The notes under the pieces: generated by a model
The model's input: the letters and a program-made list of their open reading frames with translations, nothing else
Told to the model about the DNA's origin: nothing
Database searches by the model: none
In this document: piece by piece, positions 1 through 9,122 of the stretch
Numbering within the stretch: the stretch's first letter is position 1
Layout of the letters: every line of letters starts with the position of its first letter
Translations under genes and position numbers: made by a program
Source of the DNA: Bifidobacterium hapali
Lineage (GTDB): Bacteria; Actinomycetota; Actinomycetes; Actinomycetales; Bifidobacteriaceae
Reading direction: 5' to 3'
Assembly: GCF_002259755.1 (NCBI RefSeq)
Contig: NZ_MWWY01000026.1
Location: 62,001 to 126,000, forward strand
DNA length: 64,000 nucleotides

Positions 1-846
1 ATGCTGCCACTATCTTTTGCTGAATATGCGTTGTTCTGCGGTTTGGATTTCGGAGCGAACGGGTCGGCGGCATTGCTTGGAGATGGTTCAGTGGTGACGT
101 TTGACGATATATTCCGCAAATATATGGAATTCGGTGGCATGCCCGCGATTGCTTCGCTGAATGTTAATCAGGCGATGCATGCGCAATATATGGAGGGCGT
201 CTACAGCACAGTGGTGGTTCGGGATGTTCTTAATCGAGAACGAAATGGGCGATGGAAGGTTGCTGATGCAGATTTACTGCGCCTAACATGCGAATATCTC
301 GCGGATACAGTTGGTCGGCAATCGTCGGTCACGAAAATGGCAGGAGCACTGATTGCTGGTGGTCGCAAAACCACAGCTACAGCGGTTTCTGCTTATATTC
401 AGGCATTAGAAGATGCATTTATCGTATACTCTTGCCGCCGGTATGACATTCATGGTCGTGCTCTGCTGAAAACCATGCCCAAGTATTATCTTGTAGACAC
501 TGGGATGCGGCAGTATTTGTCTGGATATCGAAGTAGCGATGTGGGTTTCGTGTTTGAGAATGCCGTATATTTGCAGCTGCTATATGAGGGATGGGCGGTC
601 CACGTTGGCAAGTTATATCGCAGTGAGGTTGACTTTGTTGCGGTCAAAGATGGACGTACTGTGTATATTCAAGTGACTGATGAGATGTTCGATGAACAGA
701 CGCGACTGCGCGAACTGAGACCGCTGCGTGATATTGGAGACAATTTCGAGAAGATTGTGGTGGTGCGCCAGGGTGATCCAGCTGGTACCGATGATGGGAT
801 TCAGATAGTTCGCGCGAAGGATTTTTTCTTGAAAGCGGCATGGTGA
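1..846 (+). CDS. DUF4143 ATPase family protein, 3' part only
   Basis: C-terminal half of a two-domain ATP-binding protein of the AAA plus DUF4143 type. The first visible residues (LPLSFAEYALFCG) match the junction that follows the ATPase domain in this family, so the Walker A/B half lies before the window edge and position 1 is probably not the true start. Near the end, RSEVDFVAV and VYIQVTDEM fit the restriction-endonuclease-like fold of DUF4143, but the usual E-x-K is replaced by Q-V-T, as in one common subfamily. The biological role of these proteins is not established. The stop lies only 9 bp from a large inverted repeat (856-1049). Base composition is more A+T-rich than in neighbouring housekeeping genes, consistent with accessory DNA. 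Confidence 0.8.
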   Translation: MLPLSFAEYALFCGLDFGANGSAALLGDGSVVTFDDIFRKYMEFGGMPAIASLNVNQAMHAQYMEGVYSTVVVRDVLNRERNGRWKVADADLLRLTCEYLADTVGRQSSVTKMAGALIAGGRKTTATAVSAYIQALEDAFIVYSCRRYDIHGRALLKTMPKYYLVDTGMRQYLSGYRSSDVGFVFENAVYLQLLYEGWAVHVGKLYRSEVDFVAVKDGRTVYIQVTDEMFDEQTRLRELRPLRDIGDNFEKIVVVRQGDPAGTDDGIQIVRAKDFFLKAAW

Positions 847-855
847 TGTGGCGGC

Positions 856-1049
856 AATTTGCAAAGTGAGAGGCAGATTTTCGGTTGTGCATGGGTCAAT
901 TTGCAAAGTGAGAGGCAGCCACTTACGAGACAATATGCAATATATACCCCCGAAACTCATTGCATAGCGGTGAATGATCAAAGTGACTGCCTCTCAGTTT
1001 GCAAATCGACCCGTACAGGCGGCGAAATCTGCCTCTCAGTTTGCACATT
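856..1049. repeat. Family A inverted repeat, copy 1 (four phased 21-bp half-units)
   Basis: Two direct copies of a half-unit with core GCAAAGTGAGAGGCAG start at 856 and 898. Two inverted copies with core CTGCCTCTCAGTTTGC start at 987 and 1029. Half-units in each arm are 42 bp apart and the arms are separated by about 68 bp containing ACCCCCGAAACTC. The spacers inside the arms are also partly complementary, so the whole element could fold as one long hairpin. Related copies lie at 42136-42326 and 62444-62637. Confidence 0.9.
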
Positions 1050-1124
1050 GCACCTAATTGCGCCTAGTTGCGTTTAATCGCGTCTTGCGGGATGCCTGTC
1101 CCTTGCGGTTTTTAGGCTGGGAGT

Positions 1125-2393
1125 ATGGATACCAATACGATTATCGGCATTGTGGCCGTGGTGGCTATTGCCGTATTGCTCATCGCGTGGGGCGTGTGGA
1201 ACGATCGCTCGCGCAAAAAAGCGCTCGCCAAGGCTGAGGAAGAAGCCAAAGCTAAGGCTGATGCACGGATTGCGGCTGAAGAAGCTGCTGAACGAAAATC
1301 TCAGGCGGCCGAAGCCGAGCACGCGCAGGCTGGCGCTACGCCGAAACCGGCGCCGACCGTGCGGCATGAGGATACGGAAGTAGCGCCGACGCCCGCAACA
1401 TCTGCCACACCTGAACCCGCGACGCCCGCCGCACCCACGCCAAAACCCAAGTCAGTAGAACAACCCGAATCTGCCGGCTCGCGCATCCAGCGGCTTAAAG
1501 CCAAACTCGCCAACAGTGCGAATCCGTTCGGCAAAGCCCTGTTCGCAATCCTCACGAAAGACAACCTTTCCGAATCCGACTGGGAGGACGTTGAAGACAC
1601 GCTCCTGCTTGCCGATGTCGGCGCTGAGGCGAGCGAGCAGCTCGTCGATGAACTACGCAAAGACGCTCGTATTACCGGCAAGGCCGATGCTGCCGAAGTC
1701 CGCGCCAGCTTGCGCGAGAAGCTGCTCGACCTCGTGGGGCGCGATACGGATCGTCGACTCAACGCGAATAAAGAGAACGCAAACAAGCCGTCCGCTATCA
1801 TCATGGTCGGCGTGAACGGCACGGGCAAAACGACCACGGCCGGCAAGCTCGCGCGACTGTTCGTTTCTGAGCACAAGCAGGTTGTGATGGGTGCTGCCGA
1901 CACATTCCGCGCGGCGGCCGCCGACCAGCTTGAAACGTGGGGTGCGAAAGTCAATGTGCCGGTCGTGCGCTCTGATAAGGACGGTGCCGACCCGGCGTCG
2001 GTTGCGTTCGAGGCCAGTGCGAAAGCTAAGGAAGACAACGCAGATGTGCTGATTATTGACACGGCCGGTCGCTTGCAAAACAAGGCGAATCTGATGGATG
2101 AGCTCGGCAAAATTCGCCGCGTTACCGAGAAAAATCTGCCAGTTGACGAGGTCCTGCTCGTCCTCGACGCGACCACTGGTCAAAACGGTATGACACAGGC
2201 CAAAGTGTTCGCTGAAGCGATCGGCATTACCGGCGTAGTGCTGTCCAAGCTCGATGGCTCGGCTAAGGGTGGCATTGTGATTTCCGTGCAGAAGGAGCTC
2301 GGCGTGCCGGTGAAGCTCGTTGGCCTTGGCGAAGGCCCGGATGATCTCGCCCCGTTTGACCCGGAAGGATTCGTCGACGGGATTCTCGCGTAA
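1125..2393 (+). CDS. ftsY: Signal recognition particle receptor FtsY
   Basis: SRP receptor GTPase that docks ribosome-nascent chain-SRP complexes at the membrane and hands them to SecYEG. Residues 5-25 form a hydrophobic membrane anchor. An Ala/Pro/Glu-rich A domain extends to about residue 115, followed by the N and G domains. The P-loop GVNGTGKTT is near residue 229, and DTAGR, SKLDGSAKGG and GLGEGPDDLAPFDP follow in the expected order. At 422 residues the length is normal for an actinobacterial FtsY. A possible -10 (TAGGCT, 1113-1118) ends 6 nt before the ATG, so the mRNA may have almost no leader. It is a single gene separated from amtB by 463 bp. Confidence 0.97.
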   Translation: MDTNTIIGIVAVVAIAVLLIAWGVWNDRSRKKALAKAEEEAKAKADARIAAEEAAERKSQAAEAEHAQAGATPKPAPTVRHEDTEVAPTPATSATPEPATPAAPTPKPKSVEQPESAGSRIQRLKAKLANSANPFGKALFAILTKDNLSESDWEDVEDTLLLADVGAEASEQLVDELRKDARITGKADAAEVRASLREKLLDLVGRDTDRRLNANKENANKPSAIIMVGVNGTGKTTTAGKLARLFVSEHKQVVMGAADTFRAAAADQLETWGAKVNVPVVRSDKDGADPASVAFEASAKAKEDNADVLIIDTAGRLQNKANLMDELGKIRRVTEKNLPVDEVLLVLDATTGQNGMTQAKVFAEAIGITGVVLSKLDGSAKGGIVISVQKELGVPVKLVGLGEGPDDLAPFDPEGFVDGILA

Positions 2394-2856
2394 CGGCACG
2401 TCGCGTAACGGCGTAACCGCAAACCACACCGCGTGCCGCGACACGTATCGCGCCGCGCCGCACCGTGCGCGGCACGCAACCCGCCAATCCGACCACATCA
2501 TGAAACGTCCGCACTCGCAACACGGGTGCAGACGTTGTCATATTTATGCACCATCATCAGTTCGTAACAATCCGTACAATCTGTCACCGCCAGCCCAGCA
2601 ATACCGCACTATTCCGCCGATTTGCCGACCGATCGCAGTCGCGTACCCGCCGCTCAAACGTCACTTTCGCTGCCCCCGCGTTTTACATTCGCGTAACTTC
2701 TCGTAACGTATTCACAACACGCTCGGCGTTTCATACAGTCGTGTGAGTCCCCCACAAAGGGACGTGCCAAGAAGTTACTTGACCGAGTGGTTCGTGAGCC
2801 TTACGCAACTGATCCGCGCTGTCAAGATCAAGCAAGACAAAGAGAGGGAGGTTGAC
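2394..2856 (+). other. Non-coding upstream region of amtB
   Basis: No gene is supported here. The region carries several GTAAC/GTCAC-like pentamers (around 2566-2590 and 2691-2713) that loosely recall actinobacterial GlnR half-sites, but their spacing is not a clean 11 bp. The amtB ribosome binding site AGAGAGGGAGG lies at about 2841-2851. Confidence 0.4.
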
Positions 2857-4486
<1,630 letters not shown>

Positions 4487-4547
4487 TCGCGGCTGTTAAG
4501 ACTCCCGGACTGTGCTGTCGCTTACGGTTCGGGTATCGGTAAGACAG

Positions 4548-4587
4548 ATCCCCGCACGCTGCGTTACGCCGTGCGGGGATTTTTATA
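4548..4587 (+). terminator. Intrinsic terminator after glnB
   Basis: A GC-rich stem (CCCCGCACG pairing with CGTGCGGGG, loop about 11 nt) is followed by ATTTTTATA. It sits 60 bp after glnB and before glnD, so glnD may be read from partial readthrough or from its own promoter. Confidence 0.88.
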
Positions 4588-4650
4588 TACATTTTCACAC
4601 GTCCGGCTTGGAGAACGAGAAGCCGAAATAGGAAGCCGAGAGGAATACGC

Positions 4651-6510
4651 ATGACTTCGGCAGTCGATCAACTGAAATCACGATTCATGGCGATGAGTCA
4701 GCCCGACGCGGACGGCATTTACCGCAACGGTGCGGCCAAACGTAAGGCGCGCACTGATCTCGCCGTCGACTGCCTAACTCGACTGTGGACGGAAGCAACA
4801 GCCAACGTCTCGTTTGACATGCCGTCAACTGGCGTCGGACTCGCTGCAGTCGGCTCGCTCGCGCGCGGACAGATCGGTCCCAGCTCAGATATCGATCTCG
4901 TGATCATCTACGAATCGCACACGCTCGACGATCACCAACTCAACGAACTCGCCAACAGTATCTGGTATCCAATGTGGGATTCCGGACTTGACCTCGACCA
5001 TTCTGTACGCACGCGGCAACAATGTGAAGCAGTCACCGATAAAGACTTGCCGGCTGCGATGGGCTGGCTCGACGTGCGGCCGATCGCCGGTGACACGCAG
5101 CTGATCGCGGACACTGCCGCATCCATTCTCGAACGCTGGCGCAAAGCCGCGCGCAAACGACTGCCCGAACTGCTCGCTTCCGCCGACAAACGATTGGACG
5201 AGTTTGGTCGTCTGCCGTACCTCAATCAGCCAAATATTAAGGAAGCGCGCGGCGGATTGCGTGACTCGGTACTCGTTTCTGCGCTCGCCGCATCGTGGCT
5301 TGCGGACCGTCCGCACGGCTCGTACGACGCGGCGGTCGACGCGCTGCTCGACGTGCGCGATTGCATCCACTTGGTTGCGAACAAGGATACGAACCTGCTG
5401 TTGCCGCCGTATCAAGCCAAAGTTGCGGCCATGCTGGGCCTGGCGGACCCGACGCTGCCTGAGGATGAGCGGGCGGCTCGTTCGATTGACGATTTGCAGA
5501 CGCGACTGGCTCGGCTTGGTCGCACGATCGCGTTTTCGCTCGATTCGACTGCGTCGCGCGCCGAGCATTCGCTCACGCATGAGCGGCCGCGATTCTCGTT
5601 CTTCCAAATGATGAGTCCGCGCGCGGGCGGCAAACGCGAGGCGCCGACGTTCGAGGTGCTTGCTCCGGGGATTGTTGCGCACGAGCGCGAAGTGGTCTTG
5701 GCGCCCGGTGTTGACCCGTCGCGTGACGCTGTGCTGGCGCTGCGAGCTGCGACTGCCGCCGCTGAATTTGAGCTACCGATTAACCCGGGAACGCTGATGA
5801 ATTTGCGGCGGTGTCCGATTCGCGATTCCGTGTGGAGTGCCGAGGCGCGGGAGTTGTTTGTGCGGTTGCTCGCTTCGGGGTCGGCGTTGATGGACGTGTG
5901 GGATGAGCTTGATTTCGTTGATATTCCGGGGCGGTGGATTCCTGAATGGTTGGGTATTCGCAATCGGCCGAGCGCGTCGGCGGCGCATCGGTATACGATT
6001 GACCGACACAGTATCGAGGTGGTGACTCGGCTTGGGCGCGAGTCGGCGGCTCCGGGGGGTGGTGCCGGGGCTGGGACCGGTGGCGGCGAGCGCTATGATG
6101 ACGCGCATTACACGGCACTGTTGCTGGCTGGGTTACTGCACGACATTGGCAAGCGACCGTTTGTGACCGATCACGCAGCTGAGGGGGCGAAGCATGTGCC
6201 GGTGATTTTGCGGCGTATGGGCTTTGATGCGCGTGTGGTGCGGTGGGCCACACTGCTGGTGCGGGAGCATTTGACACTGTCTGAATTTGCGACCGGGCGT
6301 AATCCGAATGATCCTGCAGTAGGCGATGAGCTGGCTGGGCGGCTCGATCATGACCCTGTGTTGCTTGATATGCTGTACGACTTGACGCGTGCAGATGGGT
6401 CGTCACTGGGTGCGACCGCCAGCGAGCAGATCACCAAACAATACGGGTGGTCCACATGGCGCGAGTCGCTCGTCCAAGCCATCTACAACGCCACCCGCTA
6501 TCACCTGTGA
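4651..6510 (+). CDS. glnD: [Protein-PII] uridylyltransferase GlnD, short form without ACT domains
   Basis: Modifies and demodifies PII in response to nitrogen status. The nucleotidyltransferase motif GSLARGQIGPSSDIDLVIIY starts at residue 68, with catalytic Asp80 and Asp82. The HD hydrolase motif LLHDIGKRP is near residue 495. The protein stops at 619 residues, about 120 after the HD motif, whereas enterobacterial GlnD is close to 890 and ends in two ACT domains that bind glutamine. Nothing like an ACT domain is present here and the stop is followed by a terminator-like hairpin, so this seems a natural short form. Start chosen on AGAGGA eight bases upstream. How glutamine is sensed is therefore open. 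Confidence 0.92.
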   Translation: MTSAVDQLKSRFMAMSQPDADGIYRNGAAKRKARTDLAVDCLTRLWTEATANVSFDMPSTGVGLAAVGSLARGQIGPSSDIDLVIIYESHTLDDHQLNELANSIWYPMWDSGLDLDHSVRTRQQCEAVTDKDLPAAMGWLDVRPIAGDTQLIADTAASILERWRKAARKRLPELLASADKRLDEFGRLPYLNQPNIKEARGGLRDSVLVSALAASWLADRPHGSYDAAVDALLDVRDCIHLVANKDTNLLLPPYQAKVAAMLGLADPTLPEDERAARSIDDLQTRLARLGRTIAFSLDSTASRAEHSLTHERPRFSFFQMMSPRAGGKREAPTFEVLAPGIVAHEREVVLAPGVDPSRDAVLALRAATAAAEFELPINPGTLMNLRRCPIRDSVWSAEARELFVRLLASGSALMDVWDELDFVDIPGRWIPEWLGIRNRPSASAAHRYTIDRHSIEVVTRLGRESAAPGGGAGAGTGGGERYDDAHYTALLLAGLLHDIGKRPFVTDHAAEGAKHVPVILRRMGFDARVVRWATLLVREHLTLSEFATGRNPNDPAVGDELAGRLDHDPVLLDMLYDLTRADGSSLGATASEQITKQYGWSTWRESLVQAIYNATRYHL

Positions 6511-6534
6511 AGGCAGGCGGGCCTATGGTTTTTC

Positions 6535-6556
6535 GGCTCCCCTGACAAGGGGAGCC
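6535..6556. terminator. Family H hairpin between convergent glnD and MATE genes
   Basis: Stem GGCTCCCC / GGGGAGCC around loop TGACAA. It lies between two converging genes. The same hairpin type recurs at 15919, 44006 and 56640, with a variant at 23974, and probably serves as a bidirectional transcription stop. Confidence 0.65.
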
Positions 6557-6700
6557 ACGATAGGGTGCACTTCGCGGCCAGCTCGTCCTGTTGCCGCAAT
6601 AATTCCCCATCAGCGCGTTTTATCCATCTGATCTGTGTGTGTTCTCAGTTCCGCTATGGGTCAACTCATCCCGCAACATAGAGCCGCGCTACCTTTTTAC

Positions 6701-8080
6701 TTACTTCATCCATTTGTCGGTGCGAATGCGCAGGCCGTTGCATAAGCCGCGGCCGCCCATAAGCACAATATTGAACATCAGCCAGAGCGCGACGGTGCGC
6801 AACGTATCGCCGTTGCTGCCGCCAGCCGGTATCGCGCTAATCAGTAGATCATCCACGCTCATAATCAGCACAATGTACACCGCCGCAGTCAACGTACACG
6901 TCAACGCAAGATATCGATAATCGCGCGCGCCGATCAAAATACCGTCCAATGCCATCATCCAACCTTGCAACGGGAAAAACACGCCCATCGTGACCATGCC
7001 AACCGCCACCAGCAGCTGAACGTGCGGCGTCGGCGAAAACATGCGCCCCGCGAATAGTCCAACCATCGCGAATCCTAAGCCAAGAATCACGCCCGTAGCT
7101 AATCCCGCGCGGCCCGTCACGTCAGTCAGACGGCGCGCTTGAGTGACGCGTTGAGCGCCGAGCGCTGTCGCTACCAACGTCTGACCGGCAATACCAACCG
7201 AGTCGAGCATGTTCATCGCGAAATTCCACGACGAATTCACCGCTTGAAAACCAGCCAGCACCGACGTTCCCATGCGTGCGGCGCTCGCAACCGTGACCAC
7301 CATTGCCGCGCGAATCGCCAGCGTGCGGATAAATAACGGCAGTCCGTCGCCGCCCGCCGCGGCCATGCCTGACAGCTGCGGTCGCAGCGTCGCACCGTCC
7401 GCGCGCGCCCACAAAATCGCCGGAATTGCAAGAAACAGTCCCATATACCATTGCGCGATCAGCGTTGCTGCGCCCGATCCCGCGATACCCCAGCGCAGCA
7501 CGATCACGAACAGCACGTCGAGCACGGTGTTCAGTATTGCGCCGCTCACCGCCGCGATCAGTGTGATGCGCACCTTCTGTAGCCCGCGGAAAATACCGTT
7601 CGCCGCGTACACCAGCAGCATGCCGGGCGCGCCGAGCACAATCGCGCGCGTGTAGGTGACGGCCTGATCGAGGACTTCGCTGCTTGCTGTACCGCCGATT
7701 GCGCGGCACAGCGGTTCGGCGCCGATGAACAGTGCGATGCCAAGTATGATGCCGATGGTGAGTGCCAGCCACAGTCCGTCGATGCCAGCTTGGAGTCCTG
7801 CGCGACGGCGGCCAGCGCCCAGTAAATGCGCGACTTGTGCGGTGGTTGAGTAAGCGAGGAAAATGCACAGGCCGACGGCGGTGAGAATGATGGTTGAGCC
7901 GATTGACAGGCCGGCCAGCGCTGCGTCGCCGATGTGGCCGACGATGGCGGTGTCGATGAGGATGAACGTCGGTTCGGCGATAAGCTGACCGAACGTGGGG
8001 ACGGCGAGCGTGAGGATGCGGCGGTATGCGGATGGTGCGCTTGGTGCTGCGTGATCGGAGGGATTCGTGCTCATGCTCAT
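6701..8080 (-). CDS. MATE family efflux transporter (DinF-like)
   Basis: Multidrug and toxin extrusion family antiporter with about twelve transmembrane helices in two MatE halves. The opening YRRILTLAVPTFGQLIAEP and TAIVGHIGDAALAGLSIGS match the DinF/NorM signature. Several in-frame starts exist. The one used here (MSMSTNPSD) gives 459 residues, near the family norm; starts at 8098 or further upstream would add a hydrophilic tail and none has a strong ribosome binding site. It is convergent with glnD. Substrate unknown. Confidence 0.85.
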   Translation of the reverse strand: MSMSTNPSDHAAPSAPSAYRRILTLAVPTFGQLIAEPTFILIDTAIVGHIGDAALAGLSIGSTIILTAVGLCIFLAYSTTAQVAHLLGAGRRRAGLQAGIDGLWLALTIGIILGIALFIGAEPLCRAIGGTASSEVLDQAVTYTRAIVLGAPGMLLVYAANGIFRGLQKVRITLIAAVSGAILNTVLDVLFVIVLRWGIAGSGAATLIAQWYMGLFLAIPAILWARADGATLRPQLSGMAAAGGDGLPLFIRTLAIRAAMVVTVASAARMGTSVLAGFQAVNSSWNFAMNMLDSVGIAGQTLVATALGAQRVTQARRLTDVTGRAGLATGVILGLGFAMVGLFAGRMFSPTPHVQLLVAVGMVTMGVFFPLQGWMMALDGILIGARDYRYLALTCTLTAAVYIVLIMSVDDLLISAIPAGGSNGDTLRTVALWLMFNIVLMGGRGLCNGLRIRTDKWMK

Positions 8081-8390
8081 ACAGTTCACCGTACTCATGG
8101 GGACGGTCGGAGTGCTGAGGTGGCGGATGCGCAGGGTGATCGGCGACTTATTGAGTGATTGCTGTTGACTAGAACCCTGCGTCAGAAGTTTGTGAACGAT
8201 GTTATCGGCTACTCTGATAAGGAGAGCCATTCTAGCTAAGAGGTAGCGAATTCATTAATGGATTAATGAAGCGGGGAGCATTGCGCAGAATCGCACAAAA
8301 ATGATGTTCGTTTGTGATTTGAGATGAGTGGCTGGTTGCGATAGCACAGTTTCGCAGCGAATGCCAAATCGCAGTCTCATGGGCGGTGGA

Positions 8391-8507
8391 TTATCCACGG
8401 GTTATCCCCATGTTATCCACATGGTTATCCCCAATATGTGGATAACTGTGTGGATTATGCACCGAGTTATCCCCGAAATGTGGATAACTGGATTTTAGTT
8501 ATCCACA
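8391..8507. promoter_or_regulatory. Cluster of nine DnaA-box-like nonamers
   Basis: Within 117 bp there are four exact TTATCCACA boxes (8413 and 8499 forward, 8437 and 8479 reverse). Five near matches start at 8391, 8402, 8425 and 8467 (forward) and at 8449 (reverse). This density is far above chance for this G+C content. It lies about 600 bp upstream of dnaB, with no dnaA, dnaN or rpmH in the window, so it is more likely a DnaA-titrating or regulatory site than proven oriC. Confidence 0.8.
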
Positions 8508-8640
8508 GCGCAATAATCCGAGCGTGTCGTGCTGTGGAATCGATCGTAAACGCGCGGTGACGACTACGTTGCGGTTTGCATCGCACACACTGTTATTGAC
8601 TAATTATCATTAGGCGTCAATCATGCCTGCTGCATGTTTT

Positions 8641-9030
8641 TGTGATTTTGCGGCGGACCCTATTCTAGGTTCCGCCGGAATATCACAGAACATGGCCCGA
8701 AAATGTGATTTTCCGGCGGAGTGCCCACGAACCTCCGCCGGAATGTCACAAAAATGAGGGTCTAAGTGTGATTTTGCGGCGGACATGTTGAGAACTTCCG
8801 CCGGAATGTCACATTTAGAGTGGTTTCGTGTGATTGCCGCAGAAGTAGGGCCTGAAATGTGATATTGCGGCGGACCTTACCTTGAGTTCCGCCGGAATAT
8901 CACAGAAAGTGGCCCGAAAATGTGATATTGCGGCGGAGTGCCCATGAACTTCCGCCGGAATGTCACGTTTAGCACCCGTTTTTTGTGATTTTGCGGCGGA
9001 GGTTGGTGAGTTCTCCGCCGGAATGTCACA
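8641..9030. repeat. Family D array: six and a half hairpins with 63-bp period
   Basis: Each unit is TGTGATTTTGCGGCGGA, a 13-nt variable loop, then TCCGCCGGAATGTCACA. Units start at 8641, 8704 and 8767, then a degenerate half at 8829, then 8858, 8921 and 8984, so successive full units are exactly 63 bp apart. Loops and spacers differ while stems are conserved, including compensating pairs. The two halves of the array resemble each other, suggesting a block duplication. No coding sequence is supported between 8099 and 9121. Confidence 0.92.
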
Positions 9031-9107
9031 CTGACGGGTCTACTCGTGTGATGTTTGCCATCAATCACCGCCTCAGCCCCGTTCACCCAGCGATGACGGG
9101 GACGCCC

Positions 9108-9122
9108 TATACTCGGTGTCTA
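9108..9122 (+). promoter_or_regulatory. Putative -10 of dnaB, leaderless start
   Basis: TATACT at 9108-9113 is followed after 8 nt by the A of the ATG at 9122. There is no purine-rich ribosome binding site, so transcription probably begins at the start codon. A GTG two codons upstream (9116) would lie too close to the -10. Confidence 0.55.

Noticed and set aside
2320-2746. Short plus-strand reading frames between ftsY and amtB
   Set aside because: Composition is Arg/Pro/His-rich out-of-frame type, they overlap the ftsY end, and no start signal is present.
8391-8507. Chromosomal oriC
   Set aside because: DnaA boxes alone do not prove an origin; dnaA, dnaN and rpmH are absent and no clear A/T-rich unwinding region adjoins the boxes. 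Reported instead as a DnaA-box cluster.
8641-9030. CRISPR array
   Set aside because: Units are palindromic with partly similar short loops and no unique 30-40 nt spacers, and no cas gene is in the window. The same applies to families A, B, C, E and G.
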